Assembly: GCF_037126465.1 (NCBI RefSeq)
Contig: NC_088202.1
Span: 85,602,160-85,666,159, forward strand
Source of the DNA: Ornithodoros turicata
Lineage: Eukaryota > Arthropoda > Arachnida > Ixodida > Argasidae
Reading direction: 5' to 3'
Length of the DNA stretch: 64,000 bases
Shown: positions 22,017 to 33,555 of the stretch, one piece after another
Layout: every line of letters begins with the position of its first letter
Numbering within the stretch: position 1 is the stretch's first letter
The notes under the pieces: generated by a model
What the model saw: only the letters and a program-made list of their open reading frames with translations
Told to the model about the DNA's origin: nothing
Databases searched by the model: none
Program-made: the position numbers and the translations under genes

Positions 22017-22338
22017 GGGTGAAACGTCTGCGCAGATCTGAAATCGCTGAAACGTCGCTGAAATCGCTGAAAGCGTTGCGAAGGCCGAACGGCATGCGGA
22101 CAAATTCGAAGAGACCAAACGGGGTGGTGATGGCTGTCTTCAGAATGTCCTCGGGAGCAACTGGTATTTGATGGTAGGCTTTCGTAAGATCAATCTTTGA
22201 AAACGTCTTCATCCCGTGGAGGTGTGCCGTAAAATCATGAAGACGCGGCAGAGGATATCTATCCGGGACAGTAGCGAGGAGGCCCAGGGCCTCCAGTCCC
22301 CGGTCTTTTTGGAGACCATATGAAGGGCCGAGGACCAA
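21982..22338 (-). pseudogene. Gypsy reverse transcriptase fragment
   Basis: Contains [31 protein letters not shown] and [16 protein letters not shown], i.e. RT motifs up to the 'MPFGL' block. Upstream, in another frame (22353-22559), lies the linker LLREYPSLTQPPDWTKP. Family homology stops after FGLRNA, before the YxDD catalytic motif, so no active enzyme is possible. Confidence 0.9.
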
Positions 22339-22823
22339 CTAGCAGAAGAAGGTCAGGCGATGCCGATGTCCAGCATATGTTGAAACTCAGCCTTCGCAAT
22401 TTTCAGCTTCTCAGGAGCCAGGGGACGCTGACGGCAGAACATGGGTGCACCCTTGGTGTCGATGCGGTGAACAACATCACGATGAACGGGCTTCGTCCAG
22501 TCCGGGGGCTGCGTAAGCGAAGGGTACTCGCGAAGGAGGTCTGCGTAAGGCGATGACACGGAGAGGTGGCAAACGTTACGGATGGCAGAGGGCGGTGAAG
22601 GGATGGTGGGGATGGCTCGGACACAGAGGCGTTGCTGTCGTCGACGAGCAGGCGGCGGGCGACATTAACAGAAAGGCCGAAGTGGTGCAAGAAGTCCGCC
22701 CCGATGATCGGCTGCGTGACATTAGCGACGAGGAACACCCATGCAGGAATATTCTTCGTAGACCGAGGCTTAGGCGGATGAATTGTTCCTTGTAAACGGG
22801 AATGGCTGTGTTGTTGACTGTTA

Positions 22824-23219
22824 TCAGATGGAATAATCTTTGGAGGACGCAGGTATGACACTGACGGCAGCTCCGGTGTCAACAAAAAACCTTGTCTTGG
22901 TGGTGCGGTCGACAACAAAGAATAGGCGACTTGCCGCTTGAGACGGGCAAACGCTGGCCGCCATCAACGGTACCCGGGGGCATTTCAAGACCTGCCACAA
23001 GGACGTGTGCATCGGATAGCGCGTCGCCGAAGCGCTCGTGATACCAACACGAAGGTGGGTTGGCACTGTCGTGTGGAGATGGGCTTTGTCGCCGCCGGGG
23101 GAACGGCGAGAACGAGAGGATCTGCGTGGAGATCGTGGACGGTTGTCAGGACAGTGCAGAGCAGGCACAGTCTCGGAAAGGCGCTGAAGCTCAGTTCTCA
23201 TGGCAGCTACTTCTGCCAC
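22824..23219 (-). pseudogene. Gypsy gag-end/protease fragment
   Basis: Overlaps the end of gag in another frame. Residues about 105-125 contain FFVDTGAAVSVIPAS, the aspartic protease active-site motif DTGA. The protease continues in a different frame (22403-22918: PIIGADFLHHFGL), so at least one frameshift separates them. Confidence 0.85.
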
Positions 23220-24001
23220 GAGTTCATCTGGTGAAGGTGAGACTCGGTGACGGTCGTGCAGAGGGGGATCCGGATCGCGAGACGGTCTGTTGGTGCCGGA
23301 TACCGCGGCCTGCTTAATCCAGGGAGAGCAACCTCCATCACCTTGTCTGCATGCTTAGCCAGTATCGCAAGGGGCAAACTGGCGGCGGTGGAGAGGACAA
23401 TCTGGACAGTAGCCGGTAACCTCTGCAGGAACAGTTCCCGGAGCACAATAAAAAAAAGCTCATTCATCAAAAGTGGCTGCTCTGTCAGGATTCTGCATGG
23501 CTCTGGGGAGCTGAGACGGTGTTCGGTCGCCGAGCTGTTGAAGCCGCTTTCAATCAGATAGTGTGGTCCGCTGGAGAACGGCAGCCTTGAGCCGGTCCTA
23601 TGAAGTGGTGCCGTGTGGCCCGATATGACGTCAGAGATGTCCATGGCGACCTCGGGCGGCAGAGAAGCGACTATGTGCCGGTACCGGGTCAACTGGTTGG
23701 TGATGCCAGCGAGGAGAAATTGAGCCTCAACTTGCTGAAACCAGATGAACGGGCTACGGTGCCAAAATGGCGGCAGCCGAACGGCGATGTGGCCCATTGC
23801 AGGTGGGGTTGGCTGGATAGCTTGGGCAGGTGCAGGAGCAGCGGCAGGAGGAAAAGGAGGTTCCTCGGATGTGCCTGGGGGATCGCCTGGGTTCTCCAGG
23901 GGGGGAGGGAAGGGGGAGTGATGTTGCGGCCCGTGGACGACGATGAAGACGTGCCTCTGCTGCCGCGCGTCACTGCAGGAGGCGAGTTCCTTTCGGGTCA
24001 C
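23207..24001 (-). CDS. Gypsy-type gag ORF (264 aa)
   Basis: Open from just after the primer-binding site. The N-terminal quarter is proline-rich. The core matches the arthropod Gypsy gag layout: RLPPFW...WFQQVEAQF, then IVASLPPEVA, then LRELFLQRLPATVQIVL and LAKHADKVMEVA. Such gag proteins assemble the retrotransposon's cytoplasmic particles. The middle (about residues 130-180) reads out of register with the family, so a compensated frameshift is likely. No zinc knuckle is visible inside this ORF. Confidence 0.8.
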   Translation of the reverse strand: MTRKELASCSDARQQRHVFIVVHGPQHHSPFPPPLENPGDPPGTSEEPPFPPAAAPAPAQAIQPTPPAMGHIAVRLPPFWHRSPFIWFQQVEAQFLLAGITNQLTRYRHIVASLPPEVAMDISDVISGHTAPLHRTGSRLPFSSGPHYLIESGFNSSATEHRLSSPEPCRILTEQPLLMNELFFIVLRELFLQRLPATVQIVLSTAASLPLAILAKHADKVMEVALPGLSRPRYPAPTDRLAIRIPLCTTVTESHLHQMNSWQK

Positions 24002-24564
24002 CAGATTGTAGTGGCTAAGCTAAAGCAGTGCTCACTACGACAGCTGAATCGGAACCGAAGTTTATTCGGCCAGCAAGGCCCGTGAAAAAAAGATCGTGCA
24101 AACGCGCCACGAGAAAGCGTGGCGCCAACTCCGTCGAAGCGGGGCGCCACATGTTCATGTCTCCAGCACATCAATGAATGCGCGAGAAATTTTGTTTTTG
24201 ACAACGCGGCGAAGAGGGAAAAAACTTCTGTCTGCGAAAAAAAAAAAAAAAGTCTGCGAGCGAAGGCTGACCTCATACGCAGATGATGTCGGACATCTAA
24301 AACATTGCGGATGAACTATGCTCCTTACCCTTTCAAAATGTGTTCTGCTCCTTGCATGCCTATGTATATACGAAAAGCTTCGCGAGTGAAACCTTTGAAT
24401 GCAATACAACCACCCTGTTAATCACGGGGAATCTGTTTTCGTGGTCGTGGTTGTGTGTTAGGTATTTTGCTTAAAATGCGATCTTCAATGATGATCAAGT
24501 ACAGGCTGCAACGGAAAAGGGGAACCGCCTTCTGATGCAGGACCGCATCACTTCGTCCTTCTGG

Positions 24565-24681
24565 ACAGCTTTTTTGCCACAATTTATTCGAACTTTGTAA
24601 GGTGTCCAGACTGTACACAAGGGCGGAGCCATTCCCTACTGACGTCAATAAGTGATAGTATCTCCACTTGTTGGCAGTCCC
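24565..24681 (-). repeat. Right arm of inverted repeat flanking the Gypsy fragment
   Basis: Inverse copy of 21899-22016 (reads GGGACTGCCAACAAGTGG on the minus strand). Confidence 0.8.
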
Positions 24682-24684
24682 ACT

Positions 24685-25715
24685 TCCCGGAGAAGACGTC
24701 CCCAGCAGAAAGGTCCCCGGGGAAAAGGCCCCTCAAAAGTGCATCCCACCAAGATTGCTTCGTGCTTGTTCTTTTATTGGTTTGCGCTTGTTGGCAACAC
24801 AGTCTTGTCTTGTACCATCCACGGAGGGATGGGTAACAAAGTGGTGGACCATGTAAGTGCGTATAATCGTGCACTAAAAGCTCCTGAAATATATATGCAA
24901 GTATGAACTGAAATCTCTAAAGATATTGCATATGAAGATATCAAACTTGCTATGAAAGCATGGCACCCAATACACAGAATCTCACGTCCTCGTACTATGG
25001 CCATTCCGCTCGGGAATCATTCCGGCCCCACGTATATCCTATCCTATGCGTGTCATACTCGTTAAAACGGCAGTTCGTTTATATTAGAATTACCGAGACT
25101 ATTCATACAAATATGGGAGAAAGATGTGTATTCTGGCCTCGATAATCTGACCTGCTCAAGGGTTCCGGATCATGATGCTCTTTGTGGCAATGGCCAATAT
25201 ACCTGACAGGGCAGAGTCCTAGGTCATCTGGCCGTTGGGACCTGGTTCAGGGAATAGAGCTAACAGCCAGAACTAGGAAGCGAACATACGTCCGATCCGA
25301 TAGATAGTTATCCGATAGAACAGTTTAAAAATAATGCGTCGAAAAATCCAAAATATGCGTGTTGTCGAGTCCGAGGTGGTCGTCGCTGCAGCACATTCCC
25401 CTCTTTCGATGCTCGCGGTAGCTGAAAGTTCCACGCTGCTTTTTCTTTTGCTGTTTCTTCTTCAACCTACTTGCTACATTCCTGCGGAACTCTTCTACTC
25501 AGTCCCACAGGTTTGGACCAGAATGGTGTTTTAAGCGCTCAAGTACAAAACCATGTCAACAATTTCAAAAAAACGACATGAAAGTTCGCGCTCTAACAGT
25601 CACTGATTCAAATTACAAGCGATAAAATATAACTCCATATGGGACGGACTCTTGAGGGGGCCTTTTCTCCGTGGACCTTTCTGCTGGGGACGTTTTTTTC
25701 GGGAACCTTTTCTCG
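24685..25715. mobile_element. TIR element with GGTCC..AAAAGG-rich ends
   Basis: 24691-24750 (ACGTCCCCAGCAGAAAGGTC...) is inverted at 25637-25710 (...GACCTTTCTGCTGGGGACGT), giving arms of about 60 bp around an AT-rich ~890-bp interior without a gene. No target duplication was identified. Confidence 0.65.
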
Positions 25716-25918
25716 GCTTCCATTGTCGGGTTGGCTCTCCAATAGACTTGTACCCGAGAAACGTCGTCATCACGTTGGAAAAACAAACTGAAACCGAAAC
25801 AAATTGGAAAGGAAGGGAAGGGATGAGTTCCTCGAATGCACACTTGTTCGCTGCTTCCTATTGAAAGAAAAGTAGGACCGAAGGTCGCGTCCCTTACAGA
25901 CCATCGTAATCCCCTTAA

Positions 25919-27577
25919 AGGAGCATGGAAATGATCGGAATAAAATATGACGGGAGAAGTAGAAATTACGATTCCGAGCCCTGTGATACATATTCGCACA
26001 AAAAGTTAGAGCGTAGCGCACAATCCTGGCGCGCGAGGGAGCTTTGAATCTCGCGGCAGAAATGCCCCCTGTCTCGGCTGCCAGCCGCTGACGTCATGTG
26101 GCCGCGCCGTCTTTTCTTTTCTTTTTTGCGATTTGTACGGCGCCGGCAAGCCGACCGAGCAGGAAGAGTTGTTTTTCATCGGACGTCGTGGAAAGGACAG
26201 GTGATGAACTGAACACTCTACAGGCGACACGTCTGCTCTTCTTGACAAAACTTTTTATGGAGTTGGAGCCTAAGCTCCGCCAGCTTCGATTTCACCACAC
26301 GAGACTGGATGCTGCTAAGTATGAACAAACATTCGGATTGAAATATAGTGCTTCTTCTTGGTTACAAATGCGTAGTCATGAAGATGCGGCGCAGTAACCA
26401 CTGTCCTCATTTGAAGAGGTCGTCGACCATCCTGACTTCTCCGTGTTTGGTCAACACCATGGGCTCTGAACCGCATAGACACTGGCATCTTCGAGGCGAA
26501 AGAGCGGACCGATGAATGCATAGCTGTGTAACATTGCACTTACCATATCTTACTGATACCAGGAGCGCAACATCTCCACAATCACAACAACATGAATACC
26601 AAAGTAAAGTCAGTAGGGCTCATCTGCTCGCGATCTGTGGGAAACCCCAAAACCCATGGCTAAATAAGCGTTTTTTTTTTTAATGGTGATATGCAGCATA
26701 CAACAGTGGCACATGGAACAAATCTCTAACTGTCAGGAATGTATTTAGTCGTATCATATATATGCTGCACACAGGCGCAATACTGTTCACTAAGTAAAGA
26801 CACCTCAGCACAATCGGAACAGAAACCACAACCGCGTACGACCCACCTCAACCCGGGCCGTCTCGGCAACACAGAGGCCTAGCCACACCTTTTACACTGC
26901 CCGAAGTCTTGGTTTATGCGAAACGTAGAGACAAAACCATGAAAGAAGGCAAGTGAATGTCAAACGCAAATAAATAGCAACGCGTCTCAGTCGGTAAGGA
27001 GGAGGAGGAGGAGGAGTGTCGTTGGGAGGAACCCGAGAGGTCTGCCTGCCTGATTAGGCGGCATGTTTCTCGGGAAGGGAAAGGTGGTGGAGAGGAAAGG
27101 GTGAAGTGGAAGACCGAGCGGAATCCGCTCGAGGGGAGGATAGCTGCGTCCATGGGCCGACTTCAGGGGAACTGCCGGCATACGCCTATTACACATCTGA
27201 GGGAAACCCAGGAAAAACCCCAGACGGCACAGCCGGCCCGCGGATTCGAACCGCGGACCTCCCATTCTCCAAGCGCACGCGTTACCGCTGCGCCACCGGA
27301 GCTGGTCAGTCGGTAAGTCGCCACGATTCCGGAGCTAGCAGACGATTCTGGCGGGACGCGACGCTTCGGGCAGCCAATGAAGTGCTCGGCCGCCTGACGT
27401 CACCACACGCCAGACTCGGCTTGGGGGAGACTGTCGCCGCGGAGCGCATTCTTGCAAACTAATTTTCTCAGGAAATTCGCGCTTTTCAAAGGAAACATTT
27501 TGTGTGACAGTTTATGAAAGTAGTATCTTCATATCAAGCGGTGAAAAATGTACGTTCCAAATGATTCTCATGCTCCT
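25919..27577. mobile_element. TTAA-flanked element (piggyBac-like), 1.66 kb including a nested SINE
   Basis: Ends AGGAGCATGGAAATGAT and (inverse) AGGAGCATGAGAATCAT, each bordered by TTAA (25915-25918, 27578-27581). It contains the SINE at 26999-27305, so the host element is about 1.34 kb. No transposase is readable. Confidence 0.7.
26999..27305 (-). repeat. tRNA-derived SINE with 12-bp target duplication
   Basis: On the minus strand: A-box-like TGGCGCAGCGGTA (27283-27295), perfect B box GGTTCGAATCC (27242-27252), a body of about 200 bp, and a (TCC)n tail (27000-27015). The 12-mer TCAGTCGGTAAG flanks it exactly (26987-26998, 27306-27317). This is a retroposed SINE; tick SINEs of the Ruka type are the obvious comparison. 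Confidence 0.93.
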
Positions 27578-27581
27578 TTAA

Positions 27582-28560
27582 GACCGTGGCTTTCGGGCGT
27601 GACCTTGTTCGCTCCTAGCTTCCAGCGTAGTTCAACTCTACCAAATTGGTGGCGCTGTCGAACACTATGACGTCATTTGTTTACAAACAGGCAGAGGTTT
27701 ATTTTCATCCACGTGTTTCAACGTGACACGCTATTTCAGCCAGGCGTACTTTTTCAACGAGACGCAAAAAAAGACAGGCCGCGCTGCCCAGAAAACGACT
27801 GCAATCTGAACTTTTTAAACGTTCGATAAACACCCTTTTTTTACATTTCATTGAGGACACGTTGACACGTCTTTCCAATCAAACGTCAGGAATGCCAACC
27901 GAAACTGCTTCACAGAGTTTTCCCAAGAACTCACGCTATTGCTGTTTTGGGACCTCCACGTGAGATCATGGACGAAAATGGCCTCATGCAGAAACCGTGT
28001 CGCTACTCAAAGCTTGTCTGACGAAGCCAGCAACCTCCCAAGGGGAAAAACACGTCGGCAAAATGCCGGGCTGACGTATGCTACCGACCTAAAAATCGTT
28101 GGGCCGTGCTTGAAAAAAAAAAAAAAAAAGAAGAAGAAATAAACAAGTTGGGCCAAGCTTGGCGATTGACATTGGCCTGACACTGCGCCCGACCTTGGGC
28201 CAATGTAGCAGATCGACCTATACGACATGGGGCCAACACAGGGCCATTGTAGAATGAAGTCTGGGCAGTAGCCGGCCATTAGTAGGCTAGACAGCGGCCC
28301 AAGGATTAACAGCAACGATGGGCCAACTACGGATCATTTGTAGTAAGGAGCAGTGCCCATGGTTATGTGGTACTTTGATTCCATTGCAGTACGGTACCAT
28401 GCAGCTTCCGATGCCGTTCTGTTGTGTTCGCTTAGTGTCCGTCATAGAGGCATAAAATCGCTACTCGAGAATAACAATTAAATAAAACACGCCTTGGCTC
28501 TCACAAAACTGATTCACTATTGCTAATAACTGGAAGTAGATTCACAAGTAAGGTGGGTTA
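27582..28560. other. Intergenic; TTGGGCC-rich stretch and A-run
   Basis: 28080-28330 has several (T)TGGGCC(A) motifs after an A-run at 28112-28128, possibly a decayed repeat. No gene seen. Confidence 0.4.
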
Positions 28561-28564
28561 TCCG

Positions 28565-28757
28565 ACACTTGTGTAGCTATATGCGGCACGTGCCGGAGGG
28601 TAGGACAGCAACCACCTGTGATTTTTTAACGTGCAACCGAAACCATAGACACCAGGTATTCGAAGCGAAGGCCCACATTGCTACCGTCCTCAACCTGGAT
28701 CGAACGCGCGATCTTGAGCTCAGGAAGCCAGCACGCTATCGACTGATCCACTAAGGG
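28565..28757 (-). repeat. Second tRNA-derived SINE
   Basis: Minus strand: A-box region TAGTGGATCAGTCGATA (28738-28754), B-box GCGTTCGATCC (28698-28708), then a tail domain CACGTTAAAAAATCACAGG (about 28610-28628). The order and spacing fit a tRNA head plus a SINE tail; it differs from the SINE at 26999-27305. Confidence 0.7.
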
Positions 28758-28759
28758 CG

Positions 28760-31396
28760 ATCGGAAGTCAATCTTCATTGCCTCAAAATAATCTTGCAAG
28801 CGGAAGAAATTGATTGGGATACATTGAATTCGGAGAACTACAAAGCCGGCGCCTTTTATTTATTATTTTTTCTTCGAGTAGGAGATGCGTTGTTTTCGAG
28901 TTTGTTTGCAGGGCAGGGCAGACATTGGCCCGCCTTTATTATGCCGAGCTCTCAATAGCACGCCCGCAACGCCCGTTTGCCAACCAGCACCGTGAGCGAT
29001 ATATTAGACCTACGTTGGTCCAAGGTGCAGTGGCCGACGAAGTCGTTTGCCGACCAAAAACCCACCACTGACCGATGGTCGGCAATTTCCACTGGGTCGC
29101 GTTCCTCGCCACTTCTTAGCTTCGCAAGTTCGCGTTTGCTCCGCCCTCGCTAGTGCTATGCCACAGGCTGTCCAATGGCCATGGTCATAGCCATAGTTCA
29201 AGTGAAAAAAGAAAGTAAGAAAAGACCATTGCTTTGTACTTGCTCATCACCGTCGCCAACAGTTGTGCTGCACTAGAGCGCGTGCCATCGCCAACCGTGG
29301 AACCGTCTTGGAGCATTGACAGTGAAAGTGACATTTTCCACGCCGAGCAGCACGAGAGCGCGTGGAGAAAAAAGCATTGAATTCTACATTTATTATCCAT
29401 TGACTGCTTGTGTTTTATTCGCGATCTCTGAACCACCACCACCACCACCTGAAGCTTCACGAAAATATTGCATGAAAGATGTAATGCAGGATTGATATTT
29501 AAGTCGTGTCATTTGTCCACGACACATAGCGTACTTGGGTTGTGTTAACACAGCACCAACAGTATTCATTCGGAATACTTTTGTCACCATGCTCTCTTTG
29601 TTCGTTTTCCGCCACATGGTAGCGAAGACATCGTTATGAGTGCGGAATTTGCGCACTGGGCCGTCATGGGCGATGCCTTCCTTATTTAAGAGCACATAAA
29701 AATTTACTTCGAACGCAAACGAATCTACATCGAACTTATTCGTGCCGTTCAGTCTCCTCTCCCAACGCCGGCGATCATAGCCTCATGGGCTAGCAGGAAA
29801 CGGCTCTTTAGCGCTCAACCCGCGAAGCGTACCACATGGCACGCCTGTTGCTATGGCGATTTGCGGAGTCAACGCAAGCTTGCGAATCTGCGACGTGGCT
29901 GTGAACACGCCTCTGACCATTCTACGGCTTTCCACGCGGCGCAAACTGAGCAAATGCGAACTCGCGAAGCTATGAAATGACCAGGAACGCGCCCCTGGCT
30001 ACGCGCATGCGCACAACGATATTCCCACAAGTGCGTCAACAAACAGCTTTCCGGCAATAGAGTTAATATAGGAAGACTCTAGAGAACGTATACTTGGCGC
30101 GCCGTCAATGGAATTCTCCTATCCCAGAGCGTGACCACACGGGCGCAGATATCCGTTGGTCATGGACAGTGTTAGTGGACGAATTTTAGCCCCCTAACTA
30201 CAGCGGAGCTGCTCCGTTTGTTGCCAACCCGGTGAAGTCATGTGGGATGAGAAACGAGGGAACGAGCCAATGGAGGGAACGACGTCCACCGTAGGATGCT
30301 AGGCATGCCGTGTAATTGCGTTGAGTACGTACGAATCTTCGGGTTACGTGCGGAATTGAGTAGTGCGATCAGAATCACAAGGTAAACGTCATAATAAACG
30401 TGAATCGTATCTATGAGATTACCTGCGACACCGCCACCCCTTTGCTTTCCACCGACACAGATGAAGATGTCTACCGCCTATGGCATGTTGATGTGGCGTT
30501 TGTGTGCTTTGCGAGCGAAATCAATAAATCGTTACCCATCGTAACGAATGTAGGTATGTGTTTCCGAAGGCAACAGTATTACAAAGATGAATACACACAG
30601 TAAACCGCCATTTTCATGCTGCTCTGCGAACCAACGGGAACCGGAAATGGCAAAAACGAAATCGCCCGCCATTCCATGCTCTGGTCTGTCAAGTTTCGTG
30701 ACAATAAAGTGACGAATGAACGACAGCACACAAGCAAGTGATGTACTGGGAAAACATTCACTGCATATTTGTTTAACGAGTACGTATGAGATACGCGCAT
30801 AGTACGCCGAATTTAGATAGCAAGTGATGAATTTAGAAAAACGAGCACGTCAAGTTTAGCGGAATGAAGCAGCCAACGGAAGGCAACGCCTTCCATGACC
30901 AACGGATGGCAGCTCCCGTGTGGTCACGCTTTTTTGAGCGAGTCCGACCCCCCTGTTTCCGGCCAGCCGGCGCGCTCCGCGTGCTGTGAGCGTAGTACCT
31001 TCTACTCCCGCTTACCACTTGCGGTGCTCCGGCAGGCTCCAACAGCTTCCCATTGAGCCCATAGTTTGAGATAATTCACACAACACTGGGCACACGACCA
31101 ATGAGAGGACATTGTTGTAGAAAATATGCAATGCCAGTCGGCCAATCAGGAGCCTTAACTTTGGCTGACCTTTCGACCGGTTCTGGCTACCATCGACTTC
31201 TATCGGATTTCACGCCTACCGCCGTTACCCGATATTCAAAATAACTGAAGCTTCTTTTGGCTAAAAGAAATATTTATTTGACACAAAGCACTGATTCAAA
31301 GATCTGATACATGGGTGCACTGTGAATACAAAGTCCACTGCGTTGCTGGCGCACTGTAACTAAGTTCGAACTTGAAGCAAAACGAACACAGCTCTC
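28760..31396. other. Intergenic, no confident gene
   Basis: Moderate GC sequence; contains a (CCA) microsatellite at 29434-29452 and one ORF noted separately (29393-29695). Confidence 0.35.
29393..29695 (-). CDS. Hypothetical 100-aa ORF, unrecognised
   Basis: Opens with ATG and ends shortly before a minus-strand AATAAA (TTTATT at 29392-29397 on the plus strand). The product is basic in its first two thirds (KFRTHNDVFATMWRK, KVFRMNTVGAV), has three cysteines and ends in a six-glycine tract encoded by a trinucleotide repeat. No family is recognised. The length is within what chance gives, so it is listed only because of the adjacent polyadenylation signal. Confidence 0.15.
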   Translation of the reverse strand: MLLNKEGIAHDGPVRKFRTHNDVFATMWRKTNKESMVTKVFRMNTVGAVLTQPKYAMCRGQMTRLKYQSCITSFMQYFREASGGGGGGSEIANKTQAVNG

Positions 31397-31920
31397 GAAA
31401 TCCGACGGGGCCCGCGCTTGTTCTTCATTCTCCAACCGCTCCAACTCACGAAGCATTCCAGTTCCGGAGTTGATAGACTGTTCGTGGGATAATAGTCGTG
31501 TCCAAGAACAGCACAACACACGTTGAATCACATCGACGCATGAATAAACCAGGGAACACTTCTACAAACAGTTCTGCCGATTGACATCATCGAAACACGG
31601 AACACAAGAGGACGCCTTGCCGGCCGATTTTATGATGAGCATCTTCTTTCGTTGCTTGCAGAGCGGAAGGCACTTGTGTGGCATGTAATCGTAATCCTGT
31701 CTTTGTTGTCAGGCCTCAAAATCCAACGGCGCCCGAACGCGTTCTTCACTCTCCAACCGCTCCAACCCACGAAGCATTCCAGTTCCGTAGTTGGTAGACT
31801 GTACGTGGGATAATACTCGTGCCCAGGAACAGCACAACACGCGTAGAATCACAAACTGTCCTGCCGATTGACATCACCGAAACACGGAACGCAAGAGGAC
31901 GGACGCCGTGCCGACCGATG
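31397..31920. repeat. Direct duplication of a ~230-bp segment, 321 bp apart
   Basis: 31397-31630 and 31718-31920 share TCCAACCGCTCCAAC, ACGAAGCATTCCAGTTCCG, GTGGGATAATA and CCGATTGACATCA in the same order. The second copy lacks about 35 bp including an AATAAA. Origin unknown; not obviously LTRs. Confidence 0.8.
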
Positions 31921-32503
31921 CGCGCTATTTCGAAACTATGCTGAAACTGCTGAAACGGCCGCCGGGACGCTGCACACACATGCGCGCGTACAAAATACGA
32001 TTTCAAAACGTTGTCGACCAATCGGGGCGCGCACACAGTCTGGTCCAATGAGCTTGCAACGTTGTAGATTGGCGCTGTGGTACATACTCTACAGCCGCAT
32101 CCTCGGTTACCTGAGGAGGACTGGCTCCGGTGCCAAGTCTCGCCCTCTCCCCCGCGGCTTGCCAGTGTTGTTCTGCTGCTTTGCCTCGCGTGCGGACGCA
32201 CGCTCCTGTTCGCCAATATCACGCCCAATATGTAGCCAGCTCAATTTGTATGTAGCCAGCTCAATATGTAGTGTCTCCAGCCTTGTTAACATCCATCATT
32301 CTCATCATCACTCCATTTCCCATCATCACCCCACCCTCACATGGCGCAGTCGACCCACGGATCTCTGCTCTCTGCCTCGGGAATCCAGCGTCCACTATAG
32401 TGATAGTCCTTCAAGCCCAAGCCAGACTGCGCCCTCACATGGAGCATCGACCAACGGATCCCTACCTCGGGAATCCAGCATTCACTAGTCCAGCACCCAG
32501 CCG

Positions 32504-32962
32504 ATGGCTCCCAGCTACAGTGTTCCTTCTTTGAGGCCACCATCACAGGCCTTGGTACACATGACGCATTCCCGGATGCCACTCACCAAGCTCACTCTCG
32601 TGTCCCAATCGCTTCTTCCCGCCCACATGGTCCTCCCACAGACCCAGCCTCCTCTGGATGTAGTAGATGGTTCCTCAGTGCTGCCCACAGGTACTGCCAT
32701 CCTTGAGATCACAATCGGAAACGTCTCTGCCTTAGTCAAAGCAGTAGTTCTAACTAACAATGTGTTTCCCTTCATCATTGGTGAAGATTGGTTCGAAAAT
32801 GCCAAAGCTCGATTGATTTTCGAGCCATCCATGCCAACCTACTTACAGCATGACTTCTCTGGCAGTACCGTACAAACACGTCCCAAGGGTGCACCCCGGG
32901 TGGCAAATGCTGTCCCTCCAAGGTTCTTCCCTTGCCTGTACTTCTGGTGCTCCCATTCCTAA
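32504..32962 (+). pseudogene. Gypsy-type protease fragment
   Basis: Residues about 55-110 read ILEITIGNVSALVKAVV and NNVFPFIIGEDWFENAKARL, the flap and C-terminal part of a retropepsin; the usual D(S/T)GA motif is not present, so the active site appears lost. Confidence 0.65.
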
Positions 32963-33555
32963 AGACTGTCTACAAACGGATCCCTTGCCTTCTGAGCAGG
33001 AACCTCCCTGAAAAGCCTTCAACCAGGAAGTACCTTTCAACATGACTCAGACCAACACTATACCCCAGCCTTCAGCCTAACCCACCGGTGTTATCTCAGT
33101 TCCAATTCATAGTGAGCTTCCACCAGTCGCAATCGGAGCTCATCTGTCGCCAGGCCAACAGTCAGAAGTTTCCATCTTAGCAGGTCGTCATCAAGTCTTC
33201 TCCTGCCATGAAGATTATATAGGCCACTACACGGGTATTGAACATCGAATTGACCTTTTTCCTAATAGCACGCCTTATAGCCGCAGCCCATACCGCTACG
33301 CTCCGGATGACCGAAATTTCTGGAGGAACAGACAAAGAAACTCCTGTCTCAAGACATTATACGTTATGCTACAGGCCCCTGAGCGTTCCCCGTCGTTGTC
33401 GTCACAACCCAAAGTGACTTTGTGTGAACTATGTGCCTTTGAACGAACGTACTATGAGTGTTGTCCAACCTTTGCCTCATGTGGATGACATCATCCAAGA
33501 CATTGCCGGATGTGGGTTCTTCGCTTCCCTTGACTTAAAAAGCGCCTAGTGGCGA

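Larger units (their letters stand above)
22050..24210 (-). mobile_element. Truncated Ty3/Gypsy-type LTR retrotransposon
   Basis: Read on the minus strand from right to left: LTR-like tail with AATAAA (plus-strand TTTATT at 24061-24066), primer-binding-like TGGTGACCCG (23994-24003), gag, a zinc-finger/protease region (FFVDTGAAVSVIPAS), a protease end (PIIGADFL), then reverse transcriptase up to MPFGLRNA, where homology stops near 22060. The YxDD half of RT, RNase H, integrase and 3' LTR are missing. Reading frame shifts between gag, protease and RT segments indicate a dead copy. Confidence 0.88.

Noticed and set aside
22050..24210. Intact LTR retrotransposon
   Set aside because: The right LTR is only partial, the left LTR, integrase and RT active site are missing, and the similar flanking sequences are inverted, not direct.
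31746..32228. 160-codon minus-strand ORF as a gene
   Set aside because: It runs across the duplicated module, which is not coding in the other copy, and has no recognisable domain.
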